Source of the DNA: Corydoras sp. C115
Taxonomy: Eukaryota > Chordata > Actinopteri > Siluriformes > Callichthyidae
Length of the DNA: 64,000 bases
NCBI GenBank assembly: GCA_019802505.1
Contig: JAFMOC010000105.1
Span: 248,001 to 312,000, forward strand
Direction of reading: 5' to 3'
Shown: positions 12,686 through 23,782 of the stretch, piece after piece
Position numbering within the stretch: the first letter of the stretch is position 1
Layout: every line of letters begins with the position of its first letter
Made by a program: the position numbers and the translations under genes
Notes under the pieces: model-generated
What the model was told of the DNA's origin: nothing
The model's input: only the letters and a program-made list of their open reading frames with translations
Database searches by the model: none

Positions 12686-13235
12686 CTTCGAATGTGAGGG
12701 ATTACTGTACATGCTCATTGCTTCAGCAGGATTTGTTCCTGTCTGATTTCCATCCATCCATCCATTATCTTCCACTTTATCCTATATAAGGGTCGCGGGG
12801 GGGGGGGGGGGGAGGGGGGGGGGGGGGGTTCCCCATGCCCATCCAGGGGAGAACGTTTCAGGCACTGGGCAAATACACCCAGGACAGGACGCCAATCTAT
12901 CACTGTACACTCACTCGCTCACACAGACAGACACACTCTATATGGGGCAATTTGGAGAATTCAATTGACTTGATCCATGTTTTTGGACTGTGGGAGTAAA
13001 CCGGAGAGCCCGGAGGAAACCCATGTTGACACGGACACAGGGAGAACATGGAAACTCCACCCAGATGGGGATTCGAACCGGGAACCCCTAGTGCTGAGAG
13101 GAGAACTTGCTAACCACTAAGCCACCGCTGTATGATTTCCAATCTCATAAAAAATAGAAGGTTGGATCAATTTAGTGTTCAAAAGTAACAGAGATTAAGT
13201 TGTCGGTTACATGTTTTTAATCAGCTCTGGTCAGG
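12686..13235. repeat. Duplicated segment, copy 1 (carries a SINE)
   Basis: AATGTGAGGGATT, GGATTTGTTCCTGTCTG, ATTTCCAATCTCATAA and CAAAAGTAACAGAGATTAAG match 14018-15115. The SINE at 12749-13132 is absent from copy 2. Confidence 0.75.
12749..13132 (-). repeat. tRNA-headed SINE with TSD
   Basis: Flanked by TGATTTCC (12744-12751 approximately, and 13133-13140). It contains long G runs (12797-12828). It is missing from the duplicated copy at 14060. Confidence 0.88.
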
Positions 13236-13489
13236 GGCATCGTAACAACTGGGCTTTCGGGGTTATGGCCCCGGGTGTTTTGTCAGTAGCCCCGGATCAA
13301 ATGAGAGCAGCTTTCTCTGCAGCCTGTTCTCCAGCAGCGGGACCGAACGATGGAGTCACCGTCAGCTGTTTGTGCTTCTAAGCTCTCTGTGTGTGTGTGT
13401 GTGTGTGTTTGAGTAAGACAGATTTCATTCACCAGTAGCGGGAGTAAAGTTACCGTAATAACTGTATGTTGGCTGTAAAGAGCAGCTTC

Positions 13490-13516
13490 TCAAACCACTA
13501 AGCCACCGTGCCGCCG
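13490..13516 (-). repeat. SINE head stub
   Basis: Only AACCACTAAGCCACCGTGCC plus GCC remains. No body adjoins it on the left. Confidence 0.6.
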
Positions 13517-13541
13517 ACATATTTCATATGTAATTTAATTT

Positions 13542-13842
13542 TTTCATTCATTCATTATCGTCGCGGGGGGTTCCCCATGCCCATCCAGGGGAGAACATCT
13601 CGGGCGCTGGGCAGATACACCCAGGACAGGGCGCCAATCCATCGCTGGGCACACACTCACTCACACAGACACACTCTATATGGGGCAATTTAGAGAACTC
13701 AATTAACTTCATCCATGTTTTTGGACTGTGGGAGGAAACCGGAGAAACCGGAGGAAACCCACGCGGACACGGGGAGAACATGGAAACTCCACCCAGATGG
13801 GGTGAGAGGAGAACATGCTAACCACTAAGCCACCGTGCCGCC
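13542..13842 (-). repeat. tRNA-headed SINE, small deletions
   Basis: Tail ATTCATTCATTATCGTCGCG lacks the TTCCGCTTTATCC part. The B-box region is also shortened (GATGGGGTGAGAGG). Confidence 0.87.
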
Positions 13843-14017
13843 CTTGTTATTTAATTTTATCCAATATAATTAATAAACGATCAAACAAAATGAATGTAAC
13901 AACAGTTTGGGATAAATACCCTCATGAAAGGGCAAGTTTTAAAGAGGACAGAGGGGGGAATAAGAGATCTGATGTTTCTAAACCCTGAAAACCTTAAAAA
14001 CGGGGTGTTTTTAACTT

Positions 14018-15115
14018 AAAATGTGAGGGATTCAGTGGGATTTGTTCCTGTCTGCTTTCCAATCTCATAAATAATAGGTTTGATCAGTTTAGTGCAGTGC
14101 TTCTCAAATAGTGGGGCGCGCCCCCCTGGGGGGGTGCAGTGCGGTGCCTGGGGGGGCGCATAACAAGAAATCACAGAGCAAGTGATATTAAGTGTAATGA
14201 ACAAACCCTCAACAGACAACATGGAGAAATATTTAACAGAGATAAGGAGAGAAAAGCGGAGATAATGAGACCAACAAAAGTGAACCGAAAGTTAAAACGA
14301 GGAAATTTGTCGAAGTAAATGGTAACTGAGGTGGGAGACGAAGAAAGACCGACGTGTCTTCTGTGTCTTTAAATGTTGGCAGCGGACAGCGTGAAGCCAA
14401 ATAAATGAAGGCGTCACTTAAAGACATTACACCCCAATCACGCTGATAACCGCTTGAGTTTTTAAATCGAAAACGTGACGCGTAGAACCAGCAATCATAA
14501 CGCTTTATGAAAGCTGCTTCAGAAAAGCTGTGCTGCAAAACGGGCGCGTTAGAGACATTAGTTCTGATTTCCTCATTTTGATTAAAAAAAAAAAAAAAAC
14601 AGCACAAATTGTTGTATTCATTTTAGTTTTGTAGGTTAAAGTGTTAATAATAAATTGTGCTCCTGAATTAATATTGCTGATGAATTTGAATTTATTATTA
14701 TTTATTTATTTTATTTATTTTCATTTTTCAGTATCAAATGCCAGTCAGTTCAAAAATGTTTCACGTTTAAATAAGGATTTCATTCGTTTCTGTTACAAAC
14801 TAAAAAACAAAGTTAATAAAATGTTTCTTTGTTCTAAGTTGATCTATATTTCTTTCTTTTTTGTTTTCTTTATTGTTAATAAGGAGACATTGTTATAAAA
14901 GAGTTGTACTTAGAACTAATTTATAGACAAATCATACTACAGTGGGCGTGTAAAATACTTTTTCATCCCATTTTGTTATGTGGGGGGGGGGGCACAAAAA
15001 GTTTACTTCTTCCTAGGGGGGGGCTTAACAGAAAATAATTGAGAATCACTGGTTTAGTGTTCAAAAGTAACAGAGATTAAGTTTAAGTCGTTAGATGTTT
15101 GTAATCAGCTCTGGT
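14018..15115. repeat. Duplicated segment, copy 2 (carries a hAT element)
   Basis: The same unique words as in copy 1 appear on either side of the 957-bp hAT element. Copy 1 shows the site without it (ATTTAGTGTTCAAAAG). Confidence 0.75.
14095..15051 (+). mobile_element. Decayed hAT element with BED-zinc-finger relic, 957 bp
   Basis: The ends CAGTGCTTCTCAA and TTGAGAATCACTG are inverted, and an exact 8-bp duplication GTTTAGTG flanks them (14087-14094 and 15052-15059). Around 14338-14465 the + strand, read with stops, gives EERPTCLLCL, LAADSVKPNK and RRHLKTLHPNHAD. This is the C2/H2 layout of the BED finger found in ZBED/SCAND3-type hAT transposases. Two stop codons interrupt it and the catalytic part is missing, so the element is an internally deleted, inactive derivative. 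Confidence 0.8.
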
Positions 15116-15748
15116 TTTCGGTACATAAACAAACAAACAAACAAACAAACAAACATACCTTACAGCTGCAGCACAACGCAGACAAAGCGTCCGTGTTTGA
15201 TCCACCTGCGCTGCTCCGGTGCTGCTGTAATTTACAGGGAAGCAAAATCCTCCAAAAACGGTTAATTTAAAAACAAGCGCGTGTGTAATTTGCGTGGATC
15301 TTTTCCACGCGTGGACCAAACTCCGCCTCGACACCGAGCTGGACTCCACATGGCATGTGCAGCAGTGAGTACAGCTAAGGTGCAACCTGCAACTCGGCCG
15401 GGAGTGCAACTCGCCCCCGAATTTTGGTTCCGCCTTCAGTTTTTGCTTTATTGCAACAACACGCAATGCGAAACATCATACAACAATACAAATGTAATGT
15501 TTTTAATAATACTTTTAAGTAATTTAGTAAAAGTAATAAAGTAAAGTAAAAGTCATGATAGTAAAATAGTTCAGGAAACAGAAGAAAATGACTATTTGAT
15601 GACTGTAGTGTGACCAGATTTTTTTTTGAGACAACCAGGACACCTTTAGTAAAAGTCAACAACAAAAACTCCAATAACAAATGATAATTTTATGATAATT
15701 TTAATTATTGAATAGCACAATGAAAGAAATAGTGTATCATCTAAACAT

Positions 15749-16096
15749 TCATTCATTCATTCATTATCTCCCGCTTTATCCTCTATTAGGGTCGTGGTGG
15801 GGTTCCCCATGCCCATCCAGGGGAGAACGTCTCGGGCGCTGGGCACACACCCAGGACAGGGCGCCAATCCATCGCTGGGTACACACTCACACACTCAAAC
15901 ACTCTCTATATGGGGCAATTTAGAGAACTCAATTAACTTGATCCATGTTTTTGGACTGTGGGAGGAAACCGGAGAACCAGGAGGAAACCCACACGGACAC
16001 GGGGAGAACATGAAAACTCCACCCAGATGGGGATTCGAACCGGGAATCCCTAGCACTGAGAGGCGAACATGCTAACCACTAAGCCACCGTGCCGCC
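15749..16096 (-). repeat. tRNA-headed SINE with 14-bp TSD
   Basis: TATCATCTAAACAT occurs at 15735-15748 and 16097-16110. ATTC tail and CTCCCGC variant. Confidence 0.93.
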
Positions 16097-16242
16097 TATC
16101 ATCTAAACATCCCTCACTTGATAACAAGAGTCAACTCCAAATAACACATGATATTCAGTGGCCCTCAGTAATGAACTAAATATTGTCTGTTTGTATTGGA
16201 AAAAATTTATTAACAAATGAACTAATTAACAATCAGCTATTG

Positions 16243-16574
16243 TTCATTCATTATCTTCCACTTTTATCCTATATTAGGGTCGCGGGGGGTTCCCCATGCC
16301 CATCCAGGGGAGAACGTTTCGGGCGCTGGGCAGATACACCCAGGACAGGGCGCCAAACCATCGCTGGGCACACACTCACTCATACATACACACTCTAAAT
16401 GGGGCAATTTGGAGAACTCAATTGACTTGATCCATGTTTTTAGACTGTGGGAGGAAACCGGAGAACCCGGAGGAAACCCACGCGGACACGGGGAGAACAT
16501 GGAAACTCCACCCAAATGGGGAATCCCTAGCGCTGAGAGGCAAACGTGCTAACCACTAAACCACCGTGCCGCCC
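16243..16574 (-). repeat. tRNA-headed SINE with 14-bp TSD
   Basis: ACAATCAGCTATTG occurs at 16229-16242 and 16575-16588. Confidence 0.93.
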
Positions 16575-16644
16575 ACAATCAGCTATTGGAAAAATAAATT
16601 AAGAAATTAGCCAATTAACAAAAAAATACCTCTTGTGTGAAATG

Positions 16645-17050
16645 TAGGGGTGTCTTCAACTAAAGATTTTCATAGTCGAATCTGATTCGTCAGATTTTCC
16701 CTATAGTCGACTGATAGTCGAATCAGTTAAAATTTCACCACAAGATGGCGCTATAAGCGTAGTTTTTAAAAAAGATTTTTTTTAAATATATTTTACTTGT
16801 TTTTCTAACAAAAGAAAACCTTTTTTTTTGTTTTTCTTTTTTCTTTTTTTCTAGAAATTAGGATGATTTTCTTTGACAAAAGGCTATATATATAACGAAA
16901 ACAAAGACATTTCATGTAAAAACTAATGCTTAGCAGCAGCCATGGGCACCCCCATGTGGTCAAAATGGTACATTCGACTATGAGGTTCATAGTCGACTAC
17001 GGTTCTCCGAATCGAATCGTCGAATCAGCGAATATTGCAGCTCACCCCTA
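16645..17050. mobile_element. Non-autonomous hAT element (MITE), 406 bp
   Basis: The ends TAGGGGTG and CACCCCTA are inverted. The flanking 8-bp duplication GTGAAATG is exact (16637-16644 and 17051-17058), as expected for hAT. Subterminal TCGACT/AGTCGAAT motifs recur at both ends. No transposase is present. Confidence 0.85.
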
Positions 17051-17058
17051 GTGAAATG

Positions 17059-17154
17059 TCAATTGGACAAGGCTTCCCATTTGTCTTCACCCGGTCTGAA
17101 AGCGGGGAAACTCTTTTGTAAATCGTCGGTAAACAGACACTTGCGCTTCGGCAT
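17059..17154 (-). pseudogene. Fragment of a transposon-type reading frame (MPKRK...)
   Basis: The complement reads MPKRKCLFTDDLQKSFPAFR, followed by PGEDKWEALSN and a stop. MPKRK-C-F starts with alternating basic and aromatic residues recur at the N-termini of transposase-derived zinc-finger proteins in fish genomes. That recognition is from memory of the family style, not a search. The frame stops right at the 8-bp duplication of the hAT MITE. Confidence 0.35.
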
Positions 17155-17270
17155 GTTGCTTGCGTACTGACACGCAAGTGAAGTGAAGATGGCTTGGAAG
17201 GGCTGCAAAAAAAAAAAAAAAAAACTACCAAAAAAAGACTGAAAAAGAAAAAACAACCAAAAAAACAAAA

Positions 17271-17340
17271 AAAAATGCTAACTATACTAATGTGGAGAAC
17301 ATGCCATACTTCCAAAAGTTGACGATGGCTAACCGAAAGG
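17271..17340. repeat. 70-bp direct repeat, left copy
   Basis: AAAAATGCTAACTATACTAA with GTTGACGATGGCTAACC. It matches 17671-17739 with four or five differences. Confidence 0.8.
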
Positions 17341-17499
17341 ACTAAACTAAAATAAAAAGGAAAATAAAAGAAAAAAAACACAAAAAAAACCCTAAAAATA
17401 CAAATAAAATTTTTGTATAAATTATTTTTGTATAAAATTATTTTTGTATAAAAATACAAAAATACAAATACCTGTTGTAGAGGAAAAAAAAAAAGAAAA

Positions 17500-17657
17500 A
17501 AAAAGGGGGGGGAGGGGCCGCAGCATCGAATAACAATCAGGTTTTATGAATTTACAGTATAGTTGGTTTTCTCCATGGCTTCTGACTTGTGGTGTTCTCA
17601 TTTGTAAGTCGCTTTGGATAAAAGCATCTGCTAAATGACTAAATGTAAATGTAAATT
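17500..17657 (+). repeat. Dispersed teleost repeat ending GTCGCTTTGGATAAAAGC
   Basis: CATCGAATAACAATCAGG, CTCCATGGCTTCTGACTTG and GTAAGTCGCTTTGGATAAAA match, in reverse, 56958-57075. The A-rich stretches on both sides are simple sequence. Confidence 0.75.
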
Positions 17658-17670
17658 TTAAAAACTAAAA

Positions 17671-17739
17671 AAAAATGCTAACTATACTAATGTGGAGAAC
17701 ATGCCAAACTTCCAAAAGTTGACGATGACTAACCAAAAG
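17671..17739. repeat. 70-bp direct repeat, right copy
   Basis: Second copy, 400 bp after the first, with a low-complexity block and a teleost repeat end in between. Confidence 0.8.
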
Positions 17740-17879
17740 AATAAGCAAAAAAAATTAAAAGCTGTCAGGTTTGTTGTAGGCATCATTATGGGAATTGAAA
17801 ATCTGAACCACTTCATAAGAACAGTACATTCAGAGCTCGGCAGATGAAAGCAATGGTTTTTTTTTTCTTTTTAAATTTG

Positions 17880-19168
17880 TGTCACTTGGCATGGGGAAGC
17901 GTGCTGCCTTCAAAGGTAAAGTGTTCTCCTCTCTTTTATCTGTTATCCCCAGAAGCGTCTTTTGGTTGTTCATTTCCATTTAAAGTAAGTGTCAAGTGAA
18001 ATAAATTGAGCAGCATCACAACACTGTAATCTCCTGAATCAAACAGTAAGTGGAAAAATTGGACTCCCAACAACCAGCCCCCACTGTTCTTGCCATCTTG
18101 AGCTTTTAGTTACTCCAGTGCTGGCTTTTGTTGTGTGAATATCATGTGGATAGATAGAATTAAGCATTAAGGAAAATGTAAGTATTGCATATGGCAGATA
18201 GTTTATGCCTGGTGCACATGAACAGGCCACTAAAACTAATGCCAAACAGCATGACTACACATCTGGCTTGTTATTCAAGCCTGACAAAACTTCAAAAACA
18301 ACAGAACCAGATTTGAAGTACATGCTGACTAACGATCATAATGAGTTACTTATAATGAGAAGAAGTAATACAAGATTATGCCTTGAAATGACCAGTGTTG
18401 TGTGAACTTTCAATAAAGAAATTTAAAAGCCATTTTTATTAATCATATCTGCAAAACATGGCAATGGCGGTACCACGGTATCTAAACAGTTCCTACAATA
18501 ACTGGAATTCGTAATTGTTAAAAAAAAAAACTCTCCTGAATGGTTATCTTAATTAATAATAATAATAATAATACATTTTATTTGATGGCGCCTTTCTGAA
18601 CACTCAAGGTCACCTTACAAAGAAAAAACAATAAAAACAACAATAATAAATAAAGCAATCAGTCTAATCATAGTAAAATAAATTGAAGTAAAAAATAAAT
18701 TAAAAGATAGAGGAAATAAAATCAGAGATTATAAGCAATTCTAAAAAGTATGTAGAATCTTAAGTTCTACATACTTTATATTACAGATACATGATGTGTA
18801 CAGTATGTATATACATGATGTAAGTACAAACTATTTTTAAGCATGACTGAAAACCAGAAAAAGATTGAACCTACACCATAGAATTGAAACAGGTGGAGAC
18901 TACTATAAAGTAGAGAGCTGGATACGAAAAAGCAAGAAGAGGAAGAGGAAGAACTCATCCCAGTAAATAGAGGTGTTGACAGGAGAATTCACACACTGAA
19001 AACCACCAACATCAGCCTGGAAGCAGAGCAGTTTGAAACCGTGAGAGGACTTCTACAATGTCTTACTGCTTAAACTGTAGAACAGAGAAGAGCTGTTGAG
19101 GGGGAGGAGCTGGTTACTTGTGTTGTTCACTTTGTTTGAATAAAAGTGTCATCATAATGCATGGTATA

Positions 19169-19195
<27 letters not shown>
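17880..19195. other. Non-coding stretch
   Basis: Contains the fish repeat end at 18558. The frame at 18205-18405 followed by AATAAA was examined and has no recognisable domain. Confidence 0.45.
18558..18625. repeat. Fragment of a dispersed fish repeat
   Basis: An (AAT)n run is followed by CATTTTATTTGATGGCGCCT and AACACTCAAGGTCACCTTAC, a phrase seen widely in fish genomes. Only this short end is present. Confidence 0.5.
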
Positions 19196-19198
<3 letters not shown>

Positions 19199-19199
<1 letters not shown>

Positions 19200-19558
19200 C
19201 CATCCATTATCTTCCGCTTTATCCTATATTAGGGTCGCGGGGGGGGGGGGGGGGGTTCCCCATGCCCATCCAGGGGAGAACATTTCGGACGCTGGGCAGA
19301 TACACCCAGGACAGGGCGCCAATCTATCGCTGGGCACACATTCACTCACTCAGACACATACACACTCTATATGGGGCAATTTGGAGAACTCAATTGATTT
19401 GATCCATGTTTTTGGACTGTGGGAGGAAACCGGAGAACCCGGAGGAAACCCACACGGACACGGGGAGAATATGGAAACTCCACCCAGATGGGGATTCGAA
19501 CCAGGAATCCCTAGGGGTGAGAGGCGAACGTGCTAACCACTAAGCCACCGTGCCGCCC
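19199..19558 (-). repeat. tRNA-headed SINE inside a TA repeat
   Basis: TA repeats lie on both sides, so the insertion split one microsatellite. A G run of about 17 is at 19239-19255. Confidence 0.9.
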
Positions 19559-19592
19559 ATATATATATATATACATACATACACACACATAT

Positions 19593-19630
<38 letters not shown>
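19559..19630. repeat. TA/CA microsatellite
   Basis: TA units followed by CA units, split from 19162-19198 by a SINE. Confidence 0.9.
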
Positions 19631-19633
<3 letters not shown>

Positions 19634-20424
19634 TCCATACATACATTTGTGACTTGTTCCATGGAGTGCAACTGCCATTATTAACAAATTAAGACTTATG
19701 GAACCAGCTGTTTAGTGATCTTATATTAACCATTTTGATCATTATTGTTCCATTATCGTTCCAGCTATACTGAATAGAGTGGGACACCCTGTCAAGCAAC
19801 GGCTCTCAAACTTTAGCCTATACAAGCACTTGAGCATCTAATGAGATGACTGTGAGGGGTAAAAACAGGGCTTGTCTAATTTCATTTTTGCTCACAGCAA
19901 TAAACTGTCAGCCTCGATCAGGCTCAAGCACAAGCCATGATCTGAAGCAGCTCGCTGGGAGAAACATGCCTGTAAGGGAGTTGAGAATAAGCTTCCTTTT
20001 TCAATATTCACATTATCTACCTCTGTATTTAAGTTTTATAAAAAGCTACTTTTATAAGGACAATGGATGTGAACCTATTACAATGTATGCAGAAATCGGT
20101 GATATAAAGGTCAACATACTTAATATTGTCTTTACCTCCACAAAAGTACTACATTATGCAAAGTTATGATCTCACTGTAATAATTTAAACAGAGCTAAAC
20201 AGTGAGCATGGGATTTTCACAGGTTAAGTTTTTAAAAACAGAACACAGTGATTCATTTACCATTTAGTAGATACTGTAGACAGCATTGAATTATGACAGT
20301 AGAAGGCTACAAAAGTACATTAATGATTTCAATGCTTTCTAAGTAGAATGTATTTAAGTGGTGTCCCTAATTTTCATATGCAACTCTTAGAAGTATTCTT
20401 GTTACAGCTAATTTAAAAAGAATG

Positions 20425-21064
20425 TTTTGGTCTGAGATCTTCAAAACTTTATCAGAGATTGTAGGTAAGCCAGTTGAGCCTAATGCTTTAACTGCTTTAT
20501 TTGGGGTAACCTCATTGGCATCTATTTCATCTCCAACGGCTGATTTCATATCCTTTGTCACTCTCCTTGCCAGACGGCTAATACTTCTCAAATGGAAGTC
20601 AACTATACCTCCTTCATATACACATTGGATTAGAGACATTATTCATGTCTTAAAACTAGAGAAGGTTAGGTATATTAGGACTGGCTCATTAAAGAAATTC
20701 CACAAAGTTTGGGACCCTTTCTTGGACTATGTTACCAAAATTTCCACTCTGGACTGCCCTTAATCATCCGAGATTTTATTGTTTACCTTCCCCTGTGACC
20801 TCTCTCTAGTCTTCATATTGTTCTATAAAGATAACCGGTCTAAATAAATCTCCTATTTATTTCTTGATTATTATTTTTTTTATAATTTCTTTTCATTTTT
20901 TGTTTATTATCTTATATTATTGGTTATTATAAGTTTGTGTGTTGTCTTATTTTTTTATGTAATTATTACAGTACCTCTAATCATTACTTGTTTATGTATA
21001 TATGTCTTTTGTGTTGTGGTTTAATGTTTAAAATCAATAAAAAGATTATTAAAAAAAAAAAAAA
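20425..21064 (+). mobile_element. 5'-truncated L1-like LINE (C-terminal ORF2 piece, 3' UTR, poly-A)
   Basis: The open frame to 20763 encodes FWSEIFKTLSEIVGKPVEPN, LLARRLILLKWKSTIPPS, then WIRDIIHVLKLEKVRY and a final stop after LDCP. This is the typical C-terminal end of L1/Tx1-class ORF2. A 300-bp 3' UTR follows, with AATAAA near 21035 and an A-tail. AAAAAGAATGTTTT occurs at both borders (20415-20428 and 21065-21078) as target-site duplication. The target has the T-rich/A-rich boundary favoured by L1 endonuclease. Truncated at insertion, so not active. Confidence 0.8.
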
Positions 21065-21762
21065 AAAAAGAATGTTTTTTTTTTATTTTATTGATGCACT
21101 TTTGCTCATGTTAAGCAAAGAATACCAATTTAATTAAAGCCCAGATTAAGAGCCAGTCTGGATGGAAACAGGAGCCAAAGAGTCATTTCTATGACAAGGT
21201 TTCTTGAGGTATATGGTATCATTTGGCAGCTTGAATTAATTGCTGGGTAGAATTAATTGACATTTTTGGTGTTGTTTTAAAATAACATGAATAAAATTGT
21301 TTTACTATTTTACTGCAAGTTACAGAAAAAGTCACCCAGCATTGCTCATGTTCTGAGTGGGTACAGAGCAGCCTTTAATTAGTGGCTTCAGCAACTCTCA
21401 GGTAATTAGTGGCAGGCTTTGACTGTAGGCAATTTCAAACCCTTTTACAGTAGGAGACCAAAAATAAAGCAAAGCTATGTGGTTACGTTGATGAACTTAA
21501 CAGATTAAGCACCAGACATTGAAGCATTTTCATCATTTCATCACCATTTGAGTCAATTGCAAGGCTTTGATAAAGTTCATGAGAAGACCCTGGAGAAATA
21601 AGCTGCTAGTAAAGCTAATAACTTATGATACTTATGATATGATAAGAAGCTCAGTGGCCTTAGTTACGAGACACATATATGATTGGGATTGATTTACAAC
21701 TTTAAACATACATTTTGATCGACACAGGACTTTTCTGTTTGGTGAAACCTGCTTAACATTTT

Positions 21763-22120
21763 CATCCATCCATTCATTATCTTCCGCTTTATCCTCTATT
21801 AGGGTCGCGGGAGGGGGGTTCCCCATGCCCATGCAGGGGAGAACGTTTCGGGCGCTGGGCAGATACACCCAGGACAGGGCGCCAATCTATCGCTGGGCAC
21901 ACACTCACACGCACAGACTCAAACACACTCTATATGGAGCAATTTGGAGAACTCAATTGACTTGATCCATGTTTTTGGACTGTGGGAGGAAACCGGAGAA
22001 CCAGGAGGAAACCCACGCGGACACGGGGAGAACATGGAAACTCCATCCAGATGGGGATTCGAACCGGGAATCCCTAGTGCTGAGAGGCGAACATGCCAAC
22101 CACTAAGCCACCGTGCCGCC
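21763..22120 (-). repeat. tRNA-headed SINE with 14-bp TSD
   Basis: CTGCTTAACATTTT occurs at 21749-21762 and 22121-22134. Confidence 0.93.
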
Positions 22121-22355
22121 CTGCTTAACATTTTGACATTATATATATGTATATAGCATATTTGTTTTTTGCATTTCGAAAGAATGGTCTTAAAAAACTA
22201 AAAAAATATATGTATGTAAATACATTTCAGCAATAATAATTGTACTCTTTTTTTGTACTCATGGTATGCACATATAATTTTGTACTGAGTTTAGTATTAA
22301 AACAAATACACAGGAGAAAATATGCACCCTGTACATGTAATCTTAGAGAGGAACA

Positions 22356-22594
22356 TTCATTATTCATTCATTATCTCCCGCTTTATCCTCTATTAGGGTC
22401 GCGGTGGGGTTCCCCATGCCCATCCAGGGGAGAACGTCTCGGGCGCTGGGCAGATACACCCAGGACAGGGCGCCAATCCATCGCTGGGCACACACTCACT
22501 CAGACAGACACACTCTATATGGGGCAATTTTGAGAATTCAATTAACTTGATCCATGTTTTTGTAACGTGCTAACCACTAAGCCACCGTGCCGCC
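22356..22594 (-). repeat. tRNA-headed SINE, internally deleted, with TSD
   Basis: TAGAGAGGAACA occurs at 22344-22355 and 22595-22606. The body from the middle to the B box is missing (TTTTTGTAACGTGCTAACC). Confidence 0.92.
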
Positions 22595-22629
22595 TAGAGA
22601 GGAACAAATAAATCAAAAATTATTTGAAC

Positions 22630-22922
22630 CTTGGTGACACGGTAGTGCAATGGTCACTGGTTTGCCTCTCAGCACTGGGGATCTAGGTTTGAATCCCTAT
22701 CTGGGTGGAGCTTCCATATTCTCCCCGTGCCTGTGTGGGTTTCCTCTGGGTTCTCCAGTTTCCTCCCCCAGTCCAAAAACATGGAGCAAGTCAATTGAAC
22801 TGCTTAAAATTGCCCCCATGTGTGTGTGTGTGAATGTGCTGAGCAATGGATTGGTGCCCTGTCCTGGTTGTGTCTGTCCAGTGCGGGAACATTCTCCCCT
22901 GGATAGGCATGGGGTATTTTAA
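22630..22922 (+). repeat. Older tRNA-headed SINE
   Basis: Diverged head (TGACACGGTAGTGCAATGG), B box AGGTTTGAATCCC and a tail lost after GGCATGGGG. Confidence 0.8.
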
Positions 22923-23405
22923 AGGGTTTATTTTAAGTATTTTAAAGGAGAAAAAACATTATTTTAATATATGTAAAAACTTTAAATGCAATTCCCACCA
23001 GTCTGATCACTATTTAATAGCTTACAAACATTTATATATTTTTTATTTGATTTATTTCATTAATGGATATGGTCATGTGGGATTCTTTTTAACTTGCTGC
23101 AGGTCCTGTTACTGAGCCTGCATTAGCTGACAGAGAAAGTCTTGACAGGTCATTTACCTCTTGATTGATTAGATCAGACATCAATTAGATTTAGAAAAAA
23201 AAAATCTAATATATCCTTAATGATAACAGTACTAACCCGCCAGAATTTAACTGTCGCACGATCTTGACTGTAATAAATGGTTTTCCTACTAACAGCCTGA
23301 GGAAACGCACCTTCCCTTAGTAATTGTTCTCCTGTCGGGAATTGTGGGTCACGTGCTGTTAACTTGAGCAATCTCAAGCTGTTCATCAACAAGAGCCCCT
23401 CACCC

Positions 23406-23406
23406 A

Positions 23407-23453
<47 letters not shown>

Positions 23454-23464
23454 CACACACACAG
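23406..23464. repeat. (CA)n microsatellite
   Basis: About 20 CA units with a short TATATA interruption. Confidence 0.9.
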
Positions 23465-23782
23465 ACACAAGCAAATACTTGATTTATTTATCTTGTTTTC
23501 CACTTTACAACTTTTACTGAGTGCCAGTGACTATGCAATGGTATTTTTGTCTCATTCATTTTTTGTGTTATAACATTATAAATACAGCATCATAACCAGA
23601 ATCAGTTTATCTTAATCTGTACAACGTTCTTCTACGCTTGTTCAGAATGTATTTATGAACACCCTCTCCTTATATAAACAATCAATGCAAAGTAAATCTG
23701 TCTTTGCAAAGCTAAGCCATGTGAACACATCTTATCCTGTAATTCATGGTGTAATCCCCTGGGTGTGAAAGGCTGCGTACAT

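Noticed and set aside
14233..14607. 124-codon frame on the complement
   Set aside because: It is the antisense of the BED-finger relic of the hAT element. The sense strand explains the sequence.
15794..16075. Frames with PMPIQGRTSRALG and HGENMETPPRWGFEPG type peptides (also at 9578, 13508, 19118, 21944, 35043, 61336 and others)
   Set aside because: The peptide is the translation of the SINE body and recurs wherever a copy lies.
18205..18405. 66-codon frame followed by AATAAA
   Set aside because: Composition is ordinary and no family was recognised. Poly(A)-like hexamers are frequent in this AT-rich DNA.
20367..20639. 90-codon complement frame
   Set aside because: Shadow of the LINE ORF2 end on the + strand.
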